A stretch of 64,000 bases of DNA from Falsirhodobacter xinxiangensis (GCF_004959935.1 NZ_SMYN01000002.1:299893-363892); one strand, 5' to 3'. Counted from the stretch's first letter, positions 16,450-28,348 are shown. Numbers and translations are program-made. Notes: generated by a model not told the origin, from the sequence alone.

Positions 16450-19358
16450 CACTCCTCCTCCTTCTCTTCTGCGGCGCTGCGGGCGCGGCTCCACCGCAGC
16501 GATTGGTGGGCGATCGCGATCAGCATCAGCACCACGGCGCCAACGACGGTCGCAAAGACGCCAAGGTCGAAGATCAGCGCCGAGGCCGCCGGAACGTCGC
16601 CGATAAGCGGCACCCTTATGTATTGCGAATATGTGGTCATGAACGGATAGCCGAACATCCACGACCCCATTCCCGTGCCGACCGCAACCAGAAGGCCGAA
16701 GCCGATCCAGCGCACCGGCAGGATGCGCAGGCGATCCTCGATCCACGTCACGTCGGCGGCAAGGTATTGGAGCAGGAAGGCGATGGCCAGCGCCACACCG
16801 GCGGCAAAGCCCCCGCCCGGCAGGTCGTGCCCGCGGAAGAACAACTGCGCCGCCAGCACCATGATGACCGGGAACATCCACTGCATGATGACGCCCGGCA
16901 CCAGAAGATAGTCGCGGACGGTGTCGCCCCGCTCGCGCCCGTCCTGCGCATCGTCATAGGCGTTCTGCCAACGCTGCTGCTCGGTCATCTCGTTGCTTTC
17001 CATCGCGGGACGGAACCGGCGCAGCAGCGCGAAGACCGTCAGACCGACGATGGCCAGCACCGCAATCTCTCCGAACGTGTCGAAGCCGCGGAAATCGACA
17101 AGGATCACGTTGACCACGTTCGTCCCGCCACCTTCGGCATAGGCGTGTTCGAGGAACCAGTCCGACGCGAGGTTCCCCGGTGCCATCGTCATCACGATAT
17201 AGGAGATCAGTGCGATCCCGCCCCCGCAGCACAGCGCGATGACCAGATCGACCCGGCGGCGGATACGCGACCGCAGAAGGGCGTCGCTCGAAATCTCCTC
17301 GCGCCGTTTCGGCAGCCAGCGCAGGCCCAGCAAGAGCAGAACCGTGGTCACGATCTCCACCAGAAGCTGCGTCACAGCAAGGTCAGGGGCCGAGAACCAC
17401 ACGAAGGTCACGACCGTCACTAGCCCTGCGCCGCCCAGCAGGATCAGCGCGGCGAAACGGTGATACTTCGCCTGCCACGCCGCACCGACGGCGCAAGCGG
17501 CGCCGACGACCCAGATCAGCGCGAAGATCACGCTGGCATTGTCCAGCACGAGCGCCGGCGTCAGGCGCGCTGCGCCCCATAACGAATAGGTGGCGCAGAA
17601 CAGGCCGATCAGCACCAGAAGCCGAAGCTGCGGTTGCAGCCGGTCGGTGCCGAAGAAGCGGGCCGTGCTGCGCGGCCATTTCCACGTTAGCTTGACCAGC
17701 CCCCAGTCGAACATCCGCGCCCCGCGGATGCGATGGATCAGCGGCGGCCCCTCGGGCCCCGACGCGATGCGGCTGGCGGTGACGCAATACACGAGCACGC
17801 CCGCCGCGACTGCGATACAGCTCATGATCAGCGGGGCGTTGATGCCATGCCACAGCGCCAGCGAATAATAGGGCATCGCGTCACCCAGCACCGATCTTGC
17901 GGCGGCATCCAGCCACGGCCCCACCGTCTGCGCCGGGACGATCCCGACGACGAGGCAGAGCAATACCAGAAGCTCCACCGGTCGGCGCATCCAGTGGACG
18001 GGTTCGTGCGGCACTTTGGGCAGGTCCACCGGGGCTGGCCCGAAGAAGACGGTATGGATCAGCCTGAGCGAATAGGCGACCGAGAAGGTCGAGGCCAGCA
18101 CCGCGATATAAGGCATGGAATCGTCGAAGGGCGATCCGCTGTGCCAGGCATAGGCTTCGGCAAAGAACATCTCTTTCGACAGGAACCCGTTCAGCAGCGG
18201 CACCCCCGCCATCGCCGCCGCGGCAACCGTCGCCAGCGTCGCCGTCATCGGCATGTATCGTGCAAGACCCGACAGGCGGCGCATGTCGCGCGTTCCCGTT
18301 TCGTGATCCACGATCCCCGCCGCCATGAACAGCGACGCCTTGAAGACCGCATGGTTCATGATGTGGAAGATCGCCGCCACGATCGCCTCGGGGCTGCCGA
18401 TGCCGCACAGCGCGGTAATGAGGCCGAGGTGGCTGATGGTGGAATAGGCCAGGAGCCCCTTCAGGTCATGCCGGAACAGCGCGATCACCGCGCCGATCGT
18501 CAGCGTGATCATCCCGACACCGCCGACGATGTTGAACCACTCCGGCGTCCCCCCCAGGACGGGCGAGAAGCGGACCAGCAGGAACACCCCCATCTTCACC
18601 ATCGTCGCCGAATGCAGGTAGGCGGAGACCGGCGTCGGCGCAGCCATCGCGTTCGGCAGCCAGAAATGGAACGGGAACTGCGCCGATTTCGTGAAAGCAC
18701 CCAGAAGGAACAGGATCAGCGCCGGAAGATACAAGGGATGCGCACGGATCACGTCAGCCGCCGCAAGAACGCGGTCCAGATCGTAGCTGCCCGCCATGTA
18801 TCCGATCAGCAGCATCCCCGCCAACAGGCACAGACCGCCCGTTCCGGTGATGACCAGCGCCATCCGTGCCCCGTCCCGCGCATTCGGCGTATGATGCCAG
18901 AAACCGATCAAGAGGAACGAGAACAGGCTTGTCATCTCCCAGAACACGATCAGGACGATGATGTTGCCCGAAAGGATCATCCCGTTCATCGACCCGGCAA
19001 AGGCCAGCAGCAGCGCGAAGAAGCGCGGCGCGGAATCGCGCGACGACAGGTAATAGCGGGCATATATGACCACCATCAGCCCGATCCCCAGCACCATCAG
19101 CGCAAAGATCCAGGCCAGCCCGTCCATCCGCAGCGTCAGGTTGATCCCCTGCCGCGGCAACCAAGCGTTATAGTCGCGCACCACCTGCCCGGCAGAAATC
19201 ATCGGCCACAGCGCCGCAAGGATTCCCAGACCTACCGCCATCGTTCCGCCCGACAGCCATGCCACTGCGTTCTTTGCCTTCGCCTGCATTGTTGCGGCGA
19301 AGATGCTTCCCACGAAAGGCAGAACAAGAAGAAGAAGAAGCAGGGACTGTTGGACCAT
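16449..19358 (-). CDS. mnhA: Fused Mrp/Pha antiporter subunit A-B (PhaA-type)
   Basis: 969 aa, about 24 membrane helices. Residues 1 to about 780 are the NuoL-like MrpA module (FWEMTSLFSFLLIGFWHHTP, FPFHFWLPNAMAAPTPVSAY, the C-terminal MnhA/B-like segment), and the last about 150 residues (after FRPAMESNEMTEQQRW) are the MrpB module with FFRGHDLPGGGFAAGV. In Bacillus these are two proteins; the fusion is typical of the Pha antiporters of alphaproteobacteria. ATG 19358 with GAG upstream is preferred over GTG 19430, which adds a hydrophilic stretch. First gene of the operon; 120 bp separate it from the upstream trmJ-like gene. Confidence 0.93.
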   Translation of the reverse strand: MVQQSLLLLLLVLPFVGSIFAATMQAKAKNAVAWLSGGTMAVGLGILAALWPMISAGQVVRDYNAWLPRQGINLTLRMDGLAWIFALMVLGIGLMVVIYARYYLSSRDSAPRFFALLLAFAGSMNGMILSGNIIVLIVFWEMTSLFSFLLIGFWHHTPNARDGARMALVITGTGGLCLLAGMLLIGYMAGSYDLDRVLAAADVIRAHPLYLPALILFLLGAFTKSAQFPFHFWLPNAMAAPTPVSAYLHSATMVKMGVFLLVRFSPVLGGTPEWFNIVGGVGMITLTIGAVIALFRHDLKGLLAYSTISHLGLITALCGIGSPEAIVAAIFHIMNHAVFKASLFMAAGIVDHETGTRDMRRLSGLARYMPMTATLATVAAAAMAGVPLLNGFLSKEMFFAEAYAWHSGSPFDDSMPYIAVLASTFSVAYSLRLIHTVFFGPAPVDLPKVPHEPVHWMRRPVELLVLLCLVVGIVPAQTVGPWLDAAARSVLGDAMPYYSLALWHGINAPLIMSCIAVAAGVLVYCVTASRIASGPEGPPLIHRIRGARMFDWGLVKLTWKWPRSTARFFGTDRLQPQLRLLVLIGLFCATYSLWGAARLTPALVLDNASVIFALIWVVGAACAVGAAWQAKYHRFAALILLGGAGLVTVVTFVWFSAPDLAVTQLLVEIVTTVLLLLGLRWLPKRREEISSDALLRSRIRRRVDLVIALCCGGGIALISYIVMTMAPGNLASDWFLEHAYAEGGGTNVVNVILVDFRGFDTFGEIAVLAIVGLTVFALLRRFRPAMESNEMTEQQRWQNAYDDAQDGRERGDTVRDYLLVPGVIMQWMFPVIMVLAAQLFFRGHDLPGGGFAAGVALAIAFLLQYLAADVTWIEDRLRILPVRWIGFGLLVAVGTGMGSWMFGYPFMTTYSQYIRVPLIGDVPAASALIFDLGVFATVVGAVVLMLIAIAHQSLRWSRARSAAEEKEEE

Positions 19359-19478
19359 TCGCTCGGATATCGCTCTCGGGTTCGGGGTTTGACCCGTTAT
19401 TCCCCGATCGCCCTCCGGCTTCAACCGCACGGGGCAAAGATTTCAGTCTGCTACAGCGATTTGATCGGCGTTTTGCCG

Positions 19479-20207
19479 TTACTTATCCAGATGACGGGCG
19501 ATTTGCCGCAGCATTCCGTGAAAGGTCTGCACATCGGCACGGGTCAGGTTCAGGCGCGACCACATGTTCCGCAGGGACAGTTTCATTCCCGGCACCTTGG
19601 TCTCGGGGAAGAAGAAGCCCGCCGCATCCAGACGCTGCTCGAAATGATCGCCCAGCTTTTCGACCTCGATCTGCGTGGCGAAATCGGTGCGGGCAAGTTC
19701 CATCACCTCGGGCGGCACGTCGGTCGTCTGGCGACGCCACTCATAGGCCGTAAGCAGCACGCATTGCGCCAGATTCAGCGATGCGAAATCCGGGTTCACC
19801 GGCACGGTGATCAGCGCGTTGGCTCGAACGACGTCGTCATTCTCCAGCCCTGCCCGCTCCGGCCCAAACAGAACGCCGACGCGCTTGCCCTCGGCCGCCA
19901 TTGCGCGGGCGTGTTCCATCGCGCGCTCCGGCGTCATCACGGGCCGCGTCAGCTCCCGCCCCCGCGCGGTCGTTGCGAAGACGTAATCGCAATCGGCGAC
20001 CGAGGCCGCCACATCCGGGAATATCCCCGCCCCATCCAGCACCCTACCCGCACCGCTGGCCATCGCATTCGCCTTGGGGTTCGGCCAGCCGTCGCGCGGG
20101 TCCACGATCCGCATCCGGTCCAGGCCGAAATTCAGCATCGCGCGGGCGGCGGCGCCGATATTCTCGCCCATCTGCGGGCGGACGAGGATGAATGCAGGCT
20201 GGATCAT
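19479..20207 (-). CDS. TrmJ-like tRNA 2'-O-methyltransferase (SPOUT family)
   Basis: 242 aa. All three SpoU/TrmJ motifs are visible: NIGAAARAMLNFGL (motif 1), GVLFGPERAGLENDD (motif 2, SAM-binding knot) and ITVPVNPDFASLNLAQCVLL (motif 3). Characterised TrmJ methylates the ribose of position 32 in tRNAs. The start MIQPAFILVRPQMGE at 20207 has AAAGG about 8 nt upstream. It stands alone upstream of the mrp operon on the same strand. Confidence 0.9.
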   Translation of the reverse strand: MIQPAFILVRPQMGENIGAAARAMLNFGLDRMRIVDPRDGWPNPKANAMASGAGRVLDGAGIFPDVAASVADCDYVFATTARGRELTRPVMTPERAMEHARAMAAEGKRVGVLFGPERAGLENDDVVRANALITVPVNPDFASLNLAQCVLLTAYEWRRQTTDVPPEVMELARTDFATQIEVEKLGDHFEQRLDAAGFFFPETKVPGMKLSLRNMWSRLNLTRADVQTFHGMLRQIARHLDK

Positions 20208-20312
20208 GGGAAAACCTTTCGGAACGCGCGCCTGATACGCCCGCCCATGCCCAATGGTCAAGACGCGCCGGATACGCTAAAGCAGCCCGATCCGCCGACA
20301 GGAGAGCCTGAG

Positions 20313-20924
20313 ATGACCGAGACCGAGCGCCCGCAGATCTATCTTTCGACCCCCGCAGAGTTCGATCCCGACATCTTTGCCGGGCGCCTCACCGCGGTTC
20401 TGGATGGGGCGGATGTCGCTTGCGTCCGGCTCGCGCTGGCCACCAAGGACGAGGATCGCGTCTCACGCGCCGCCGATGCGCTGCGCGAAATCTGCCATGC
20501 GCGCGACGTCGCCATCGTGATCGAGAACCACGTCCTGCTGGTCGAGCGTCTGGGTCTGGACGGCGTCCATCTGACCGACGGCGCCCGTTCGGTCCGCAAG
20601 GTTCGCAAGGACCTTGGCGCCGATGCCATCGTGGGCGCGTTCTGCGGCAACAGCCGGCACGAAGGAATAAACGCAGGCGAAGGCGGTGCGGACTACGTCG
20701 TCTTCGGCCCCGCGGGTGCGACCCCCCTCGGCGATGGCAGCCATGCCGAACAGGAGCTGTTCGCCTGGTGGTCCGAGATGATCGAGGTTCCGGTCGTCGC
20801 CGAAGGCGCGCTTACGACGGAACTGATCGCAAAGCTGGGTCCGGTCACCGATTTCTTCGGCATCGGCGACGAGATCTGGCGCGAGGATGATGCGCTGGCT
20901 GCGCTGCAAAAGCTGATCGCCTGA
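20313..20924 (+). CDS. ThiE-like protein (thiamine phosphate synthase superfamily)
   Basis: 203 aa TIM-barrel protein with ThiE/TenI features: DGVHLTDGARSVRKVRKDLG and VVFGPAGATPLGDG. ThiE joins the pyrimidine and thiazole phosphates of thiamine. Several canonical ThiE positions are altered, no other thi gene or TPP riboswitch is nearby, and such stand-alone forms are common in Rhodobacteraceae, so enzymatic activity is uncertain. AGGAGA lies 7 nt before the ATG. Divergent from the trmJ-like gene (105 bp). Confidence 0.75.
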   Translation: MTETERPQIYLSTPAEFDPDIFAGRLTAVLDGADVACVRLALATKDEDRVSRAADALREICHARDVAIVIENHVLLVERLGLDGVHLTDGARSVRKVRKDLGADAIVGAFCGNSRHEGINAGEGGADYVVFGPAGATPLGDGSHAEQELFAWWSEMIEVPVVAEGALTTELIAKLGPVTDFFGIGDEIWREDDALAALQKLIA

Positions 20925-20931
20925 GCACGTA

Positions 20932-20944
20932 GCGCCGAAGGCGC
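20932..20944 (+). terminator. Small GC hairpin after thiE-like gene
   Basis: GCGCC-GAA-GGCGC, 7 bp past the stop, in the 55-bp gap to the convergent olsA. No T tract; a weak candidate for 3'-end formation. Confidence 0.3.
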
Positions 20945-20979
20945 GCAGGCGAGGCAAAAGGCTCGGCGCGCCAGCGCCT

Positions 20980-21798
20980 CTATCGGATTGCGGCGGGATG
21001 AGCGGAACGAACTGCTTCTTCCGCCGCCAACGCCAACTTCTTGCGATCCCCGGCATCGGCCACCGCGATGGGTTTGTGGAACACCACATCGACCCTGCCG
21101 CCAAAGGGCCCGGCCAGTATCTTCTTCAGGTGCGGCCCGAAATCCATCCCGCCCCACCAACCATAGAAACGCACATCCTTGCCCCGCGGCGCCACATAGA
21201 CGACCGTGACGGGCTGGATCGACATGCGCTCCTTCAGGTCGGGCGTGAAGAAGGCCGCGAACAGGGTGGATTTGAACGGCAGCACATGGCGCGTGTCGGT
21301 GCTGGTGCCCTCGGGGAAGAACAGCAGGTGATGCCCCGCCCGCAGGCGCGTTTCGAACAAGGTCTGCTGGACCTTCGCCTCGCCGCCGCGCCGATTGATG
21401 AACACGGTTCCCGTGGCCCGTGCCAGCCAGCCGATGCCGGGCCAGCCCGCCACCTCGGCCTTGGACACGAAATACACCCGCTGGACCGAGTTGAGGACGA
21501 AGATGTCCAGCCAGCTTCCATGGTTCGCGACAACCGCGCCCTGACGCCGCATAGGATCGCCCGTGCGGCGCACGCGAATACCAAGGATCGCCAGCGCCGC
21601 CTTGCAGACGCCTTGCGTCACGAAAGGCGTGATGGGCCGCGCAAAACCGAACAGCGGCTTTTCCACCAGCCGCAGCAGCAGCAACAGCAGCAGCCCGCCA
21701 TAGACGACCGCCCCAAGAACCGGAATCCGCAGCACCAGACGCAGCCAACCGGCAGCGCCGATCGTATCGGGCGCCGCTTCCTCTCCCTGCCACGTCAT
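20980..21798 (-). CDS. olsA: OlsA-like 1-acyl-glycerol/lyso-ornithine lipid O-acyltransferase
   Basis: 272 aa PlsC-family acyltransferase with one N-terminal helix (about 20-45). The catalytic NHGSWLD (H-X4-D) is near residue 92 and the FPEGTSTD motif near 160. Alone this would be a generic lysophosphatidate acyltransferase. Its placement one base after an OlsB-type N-acyltransferase points to OlsA, which adds the second acyl chain of ornithine lipids at the inner membrane. Confidence 0.85.
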   Translation of the reverse strand: MTWQGEEAAPDTIGAAGWLRLVLRIPVLGAVVYGGLLLLLLLRLVEKPLFGFARPITPFVTQGVCKAALAILGIRVRRTGDPMRRQGAVVANHGSWLDIFVLNSVQRVYFVSKAEVAGWPGIGWLARATGTVFINRRGGEAKVQQTLFETRLRAGHHLLFFPEGTSTDTRHVLPFKSTLFAAFFTPDLKERMSIQPVTVVYVAPRGKDVRFYGWWGGMDFGPHLKKILAGPFGGRVDVVFHKPIAVADAGDRKKLALAAEEAVRSAHPAAIR

Positions 21799-21799
21799 G

Positions 21800-22579
21800 C
21801 TACTGCCCCTGCTTTCGCGCGTAGAAGTCGCGGTGCTTGGACGACATCTGCGCCGTGTCCATCACCAGGCAGACGTCTATCGTGTTGAACGCGTGGTCGA
21901 TCCACGCTCCCTCACCCACGAACCCACCGACGCGCAGATAGGCTTTGATCAGGGCCGGCGTCGCCAGCATCGCAGCTTTGCGGTCGATCTGGTCGGTGGG
22001 GACAAGATTCATCTTCTGATACTGCTCGGGCCGCGCCCGCACCCGCAACGCCGGCGGCGCAAGGTGGTTCTGGTGAAGATAGGACAGCGGTTGCGCCAAT
22101 GCCTCGGCGTCGGTGCCGTGGAAGCTCGCCGTTCCGAACAGCACCTCGATCTCCCGCTCGGCCACGTAATCGGCCAGGCCGTTCCAGAGGTGCAGCATCG
22201 CCGTGCCGCCCCGAAACTCCGGCAGCACGCAAGAGCGGCCCAGTTCCAGCAGACGGCGCCCCGAAGACTTCAGCGCCGACACGTCATACTCGCCCTCGGA
22301 GTAGAAGCCCCCCGCCGCCTCGGCCCGGTCGCCCGGCAGCAGGCGATAGACGCCGACCACATCCTCCAGCGCCTCGGCATCGCGGCGGCGGTCGATCAGC
22401 AGCAGATGGTCGAAATGCGGATCGAAGGCATCACGCTCCAGCTTGCGGTCGTGGTCGACCATCTCGCCATCGCCGCCAAGCTCCTCGACGAAGACGTGAT
22501 AGCGCAGGCGCTGCGCCGCCATCAGGTCGCGTTCGTCACGGGCAAGCCGAAGTGAGAAATATGGTTCCGTCGGGATCAT
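21800..22579 (-). CDS. olsB: OlsB-like ornithine N-acyltransferase
   Basis: 259 aa of the OlsB/hemolysin-like GNAT fold: LRYHVFVEELGGDG near residue 25, the acceptor core SSGRRLLELGRSCVLPEFRGG near 115, and the C-terminal MLATPALIKAYLRVGG. It transfers a 3-hydroxyacyl chain from acyl-ACP to ornithine, giving lyso-ornithine lipid for OlsA. ATG 22579 is chosen because the similarity starts there; the upstream in-frame codons are non-homologous. Ornithine lipids replace phospholipids under phosphate limitation in related bacteria, though no Pho box is evident here. Confidence 0.87.
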   Translation of the reverse strand: MIPTEPYFSLRLARDERDLMAAQRLRYHVFVEELGGDGEMVDHDRKLERDAFDPHFDHLLLIDRRRDAEALEDVVGVYRLLPGDRAEAAGGFYSEGEYDVSALKSSGRRLLELGRSCVLPEFRGGTAMLHLWNGLADYVAEREIEVLFGTASFHGTDAEALAQPLSYLHQNHLAPPALRVRARPEQYQKMNLVPTDQIDRKAAMLATPALIKAYLRVGGFVGEGAWIDHAFNTIDVCLVMDTAQMSSKHRDFYARKQGQ

Positions 22580-22657
22580 GGCCGAAAGCCCTAGCGACTG
22601 GCGAGGCGAATTGCAATCGGACGGTTGATCTGCACGGCGCGGCGCATTACCCAAGTC

Positions 22658-22831
22658 TCAGGCATCGAAAACCGGCGACAGATCCACATACCGTCCGTCG
22701 ATCACGACCTTGCCTGCATGTTCGAAGTTGACGGTGATCCTGTTCTTGATGTTGGACTGAACCTGCCCCAGCCCCCATTCCGGCTGGTCAGGGTGGCGCA
22801 CATACATGCCCGGCTCCAGTATCGCGTTCAT
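22658..22831 (-). CDS. DUF3553 small protein
   Basis: 57 aa, beginning MNAILEPGMYVRHPDQPEWG and containing GLGQVQSNIKNRITVNFEHAGK, the DUF3553 (CarD/UvrD C-terminal tudor-like) core. Related domains occur in RNA-polymerase-binding proteins, but no function is known for the stand-alone form. GGAGGG sits directly before the ATG. It is divergent from chpT with only 22 bp between start codons. Confidence 0.85.
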   Translation of the reverse strand: MNAILEPGMYVRHPDQPEWGLGQVQSNIKNRITVNFEHAGKVVIDGRYVDLSPVFDA

Positions 22832-22853
22832 CAACCCTCCTGCGGAGCCACGC

Positions 22854-23441
22854 ATGACCCCGAAACACGACTTTGCGGAGCTGATCGGCTCCCGCATCTG
22901 CCACGACCTTATCAGCCCGATCGGCGCGATCGGCAATGGGGTGGAACTGATGCAGATGGAGCTGCCCGGCGCTGGCCCTGAAATGGCGCTGATTTCGGAA
23001 AGCGTGGCGAATGCCAATGCCCGCATCCGCTTCTTCCGCGTGGCGTTCGGCGCAGCAAGCGAGGAGCAACGCATCGGGCGCGGCGAGGTCACGTCGATCC
23101 TTGCCGACCTGATGCGCGGTGTGCGGCTTTCGGTCGATTGGCAGGGGCCGGTGGATATGGCCCGAGCCGAGGTGAAGATCGTCTTCCTGTTGATCCAGTG
23201 CCTTGAGACGGCGATGCCCTATGGCGGGCGGATCACCGTCGCGCAGGGCACCGAATGGACCGTGACGGGTCAGGCCCCACGTTTCCGCGACATCGCCCAG
23301 TTCTGGTCGATCCTGTCGGGCGCGGGTGGCGATGTCGCCCCCGCGCAGGTCCAGTTCGCGCTGGCCCCCGCCGAGGCGGCGCGTCTGGGCCGGGCGATCA
23401 CGCTCAGCCAGGCCCCGGACGCGATCACCCTGTCGTTTTAG
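22854..23441 (+). CDS. chpT: Histidine phosphotransferase ChpT
   Basis: 195 aa. The phospho-accepting His17 lies in [19 protein letters not shown], the signature of the ChpT dimerisation/phosphotransfer helix; a degenerate HATPase-like domain follows. ChpT passes phosphate from the CckA hybrid kinase to CtrA and CpdR, controlling motility, gene transfer agents or cell cycle in alphaproteobacteria. CGGAG precedes the ATG. Its stop overlaps the opposing proA stop in TTAG (23438-23441). Confidence 0.9.
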   Translation: MTPKHDFAELIGSRICHDLISPIGAIGNGVELMQMELPGAGPEMALISESVANANARIRFFRVAFGAASEEQRIGRGEVTSILADLMRGVRLSVDWQGPVDMARAEVKIVFLLIQCLETAMPYGGRITVAQGTEWTVTGQAPRFRDIAQFWSILSGAGGDVAPAQVQFALAPAEAARLGRAITLSQAPDAITLSF

Positions 23442-24697
23442 GGCCGGATCGTTCCGTTCCCCGTCACCAGATATTTGAAGCTGGTCAGTTGCTCGGCCCC
23501 CACCGGGCCGCGCGCATGCATCTTGCCCGTGGCAATGCCGATTTCCGCGCCCATCCCGAATTCGCCCCCATCTGCGAACTGCGTCGAGGCGTTCTGGAGC
23601 AGGATGGCGGAATCGAGCCGTGTGAAGAATTCCTGCGCCGTCGCCGCGTTTTCGGTCAGGATCGCCTCGGTATGGCCCGAGCCATGGGCGCGGATGTGAT
23701 CGATGGCCGCATCCACCCCGTCGACGATCTTGGCCGCGATGATACTGTCAAGGAACTCCTGCCCAAAATCGTCCGGCTGCGCTTGAACGGTGCCGGGGAT
23801 CAGCAGATCGCCCTCTGTCCGCACTTCGACGCCGGCTTTCAGCAGATCCTCGATCAGCACCGCGCCATGTTTGGCAAAGAAGCCCCGGTCGATCAGCAGG
23901 CATTCCGCAGCCCCGCAGACCCCCGTGCGCCGCGTCTTCGAGTTCATCACCACCGCCCGCGCCTTTTCCAGATCGGCGTCGCGGTCGGCATAGACGTGGT
24001 TGATCCCCTCCAGATGGGCGAAGACCGGCACCCGCGCCTCGCGCTGGACAAGGCCGACGAGGCCCTTGCCGCCGCGCGGGACGATCACGTCGATATGTTC
24101 CACCATCCGCAGCATCTCGGTCACCGCATCGCGGTCCTGCGTCGGAACCAGCTGGATCGCGTCTTCGGGCAGCCCCGCCTGACGCAGACCTTCCACCAGA
24201 CAGGCATGGATCGCTGCCGAGGATTGCGCGCTTTCCGACCCGCCGCGCAGGATCACTGCATTGCCCGATTTCAGGCACAGCGCCCCGGCATCCGCCGTCA
24301 CGTTCGGCCGGCTTTCATAGATCACCCCGATGACGCCCAAGGGCGTGCGAACGCGGCGGATATGCAGCCCGTTCGGACGATCCCATTCGGCGATGACCTC
24401 GCCCACGGGGTCCTTCTGTTCCGCAATGGCGCGCAGGCTGTCCACGATCCCGCGCAGGCGGTCTTCGTTCAGCACAAGGCGGTCCAGCATCGCACCCGAC
24501 AGCCCTCGGGATCGGGCTGCGTCAAGATCACGGGCGTTGGCGGCAAGGATTCCGGCGGCGCTCGTCTGCACGGCATTGGCTGCGCCGATCAGCGCGGCAT
24601 GCTTGCGCTCGGCTGGGGCGAAGGCCAGCACCGCCGCTGCCGCGCGCGCCTTCGCGCCGATCTGCTGCATCAGGCCACTCACCGATCCGCCGTCCAT
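23438..24697 (-). CDS. proA: Gamma-glutamyl phosphate reductase ProA
   Basis: 419 aa, aldehyde-dehydrogenase fold. The active-site Cys is in the [15 protein letters not shown] region, and [21 protein letters not shown] is the ProA signature. It reduces gamma-glutamyl phosphate with NADPH to glutamate semialdehyde, the second step of proline synthesis. It lies 13 bp downstream of proB in the operon obgE-proB-proA. Confidence 0.95.
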   Translation of the reverse strand: MDGGSVSGLMQQIGAKARAAAAVLAFAPAERKHAALIGAANAVQTSAAGILAANARDLDAARSRGLSGAMLDRLVLNEDRLRGIVDSLRAIAEQKDPVGEVIAEWDRPNGLHIRRVRTPLGVIGVIYESRPNVTADAGALCLKSGNAVILRGGSESAQSSAAIHACLVEGLRQAGLPEDAIQLVPTQDRDAVTEMLRMVEHIDVIVPRGGKGLVGLVQREARVPVFAHLEGINHVYADRDADLEKARAVVMNSKTRRTGVCGAAECLLIDRGFFAKHGAVLIEDLLKAGVEVRTEGDLLIPGTVQAQPDDFGQEFLDSIIAAKIVDGVDAAIDHIRAHGSGHTEAILTENAATAQEFFTRLDSAILLQNASTQFADGGEFGMGAEIGIATGKMHARGPVGAEQLTSFKYLVTGNGTIRP

Positions 24698-24710
24698 CTT
24701 CCCGTCTCCT

Positions 24711-26890
<2,180 letters not shown>

Positions 26891-26891
<1 letters not shown>

Positions 26892-27436
26892 CAATCGAGT
26901 TTGCGGATATAGGTCCATGTTGGCACGCGCGAGTTGCGCGCAACCGAGAAGCTTTCGGCGTCGCCCAGATACTGGAACCCGCAGTTGGTCAGCACGCGCG
27001 CAGAGCCGGGATTGTCCTGAAACACCTCGGCAAAGATCGTGCGGTTCTTTTGCGGATTGGCCTCGATCAGCGCGCGCACAGCCTCAGAGGCGAAACCTGC
27101 GTTCCAGAAGGCCGGTCCGACCCAGTATCCGATCTCGGACTGGTCGCGATCCATCTTCTTGAGGCTGATGACGCCCAGAACCTCGCCCAGCCCGCTGGCG
27201 GAGCCATCCATGACCCAGACGTCTTCCTCGGTATTCGCGGCCATCACACGGGCAACGAACGCCTCGGTCGCACCGGGCGGCAGCGGATGCGGAATGGACC
27301 GCGTTCCTTCGGCCACGCGGCGGTCGCCCGAATACATGGCGAACAGCCCGGCATCGGATTTGCGCACCGGGCGCAACACGATACGACCCGCCGGGATGGT
27401 GGGACGGGGGTCAACGGCAACCAAGTCGAGCGTCAT
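26891..27436 (-). CDS. RimJ/RimL-type GNAT acetyltransferase
   Basis: 181 aa. GNAT elements: RIVLRPVRKSDAG at the start of the fold, EIGYWVGPAFWNAGFASEAV (acetyl-CoA region) near 115, and NPGSARVLTNCGFQYLG near 150. Members acetylate protein N-termini or small molecules; the substrate cannot be deduced. AGGAGGA precedes ATG 27436. It sits between rpmA and obgE on the same strand, an arrangement conserved in Rhodobacterales. Confidence 0.85.
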
Positions 27437-27494
27437 GCTGATCCTCCTGGAATCTTGCCTGCTCATGTCGCGCCTTCACATGGCGCTTGAAAAC

Positions 27495-27523
27495 AAAAAG
27501 GGACCGGCCCTGCAGCCGATCCC
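27495..27523 (-). terminator. Rho-independent terminator of rplU-rpmA
   Basis: On the minus strand a 9-bp stem (GGGATCGGC / GCCGGTCCC, one G-T pair) with a 6-nt loop is followed by TTTTTGTTTT, a canonical intrinsic terminator 31 bp after the rpmA stop. It separates the ribosomal genes from the acetyltransferase-obgE operon. Confidence 0.85.
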
Positions 27524-27553
27524 CCTGTTACATTCGAACTGTAAAGGTTCGGC

Positions 27554-27823
27554 TTACTCGGCGGCCTCCGCCACCGGGAGGACCGAAATGAATGTACGGC
27601 CCTTGAGGCCTTTTTTGAAGGTCACGCGGCCTTCGCGCACGGCGAAGATCGTGTGGTCGCGGCCCATGCCGACACCTTCACCCGGGAACCAGGTGGTGCC
27701 GCGCTGGCGCACGATGATGTTGCCCGACTCGACAGCCTGACCGCCATACAGCTTCACGCCAAGGCGACGACCGGCCGAGTCGCGACCGTTGCGGGAAGAA
27801 CCGCCTGCTTTCTTGTGTGCCAT
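27554..27823 (-). CDS. rpmA: 50S ribosomal protein L27
   Basis: 89 aa. [20 protein letters not shown] is the invariant L27 N-terminus that reaches the peptidyl transferase centre, followed by [20 protein letters not shown]. No Firmicutes-type N-terminal extension. Six bp after rplU, same operon. Confidence 0.98.
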   Translation of the reverse strand: MAHKKAGGSSRNGRDSAGRRLGVKLYGGQAVESGNIIVRQRGTTWFPGEGVGMGRDHTIFAVREGRVTFKKGLKGRTFISVLPVAEAAE

Positions 27824-27829
27824 GGGGGA

Positions 27830-28219
27830 TTACTCCTTCGATTCGTGGGCTGCGCGGCGCGCATCGGCGGTGCCGGTTGCCGATTTCACGTCGGATTTGT
27901 CGCCGCCCGAGGCCAGCACGTCGGTGACGCGCAGCAGGGTCAGGTGTTGACGGTGACCCTTCGTGCGCTGCGACGAATGCTTCCGGCGGCGCTTGACGTA
28001 GTGGATCACTTTTTCGCCCTTGATCTGGGCGATGACTTCGGCCTGAACCGCAGCACCGGCCACGAAGGGCACGCCGACGGTGACGTTGTCGCCGCCGACC
28101 ATCAGGATTTCGTTGAACTGGACTTTGTCGCCAGCTTCGGCTGCAAGCTTCTCGACGCGCAGGATGTCGCCTGCGCGGACGGTGTATTGCTTGCCGCCCG
28201 TCTTGAGGACCGCGAACAT
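27830..28219 (-). CDS. rplU: 50S ribosomal protein L21
   Basis: 129 aa. MFAVLKTGGKQYTVRAGDIL and the basic KRRRKHSSQRTKGHRQ stretch are diagnostic for L21; a 25-residue C-terminal extension (GGDKSDVKSATGTADARR) is typical of alphaproteobacteria. First gene of rplU-rpmA, with a strong promoter about 125 bp upstream and a structured leader. Confidence 0.98.
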   Translation of the reverse strand: MFAVLKTGGKQYTVRAGDILRVEKLAAEAGDKVQFNEILMVGGDNVTVGVPFVAGAAVQAEVIAQIKGEKVIHYVKRRRKHSSQRTKGHRQHLTLLRVTDVLASGGDKSDVKSATGTADARRAAHESKE

Positions 28220-28322
28220 GGGTCTTTCCTTTTTCTCTCCGCGCCCTGCGGCCCCGGTTTGACCCGGCGTTTGGTGCCTTCGGACTGCGCGCCCTTGCGG
28301 ACGTAATTGCAAATGGTCCGAT

Positions 28323-28336
28323 CGCCCCGTGGGGCG
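28323..28336 (-). promoter_or_regulatory. Hairpin in rplU-rpmA leader
   Basis: Perfect CGCCCC-GT-GGGGCG inverted repeat within the predicted about 120-nt leader of rplU. It could be part of an autoregulatory L21 leader; no T run follows, so it is not a terminator. Confidence 0.35.
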
Positions 28337-28348
28337 CCAGACCGGGCG

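Noticed and set aside
20208..20312. TPP riboswitch before the ThiE-like gene
   Set aside because: The 105-bp divergent gap lacks the CTGAGA and other conserved Thi-box elements.
17733..20924. Very long open frame (over 1000 codons) antisense to mnhA and running into the ThiE-like gene
   Set aside because: It is a GC-rich shadow frame, rich in Arg, His and Gln with no domain; the opposite strand encodes the clearly conserved antiporter, and only the last 203 codons are the real ThiE-like gene.
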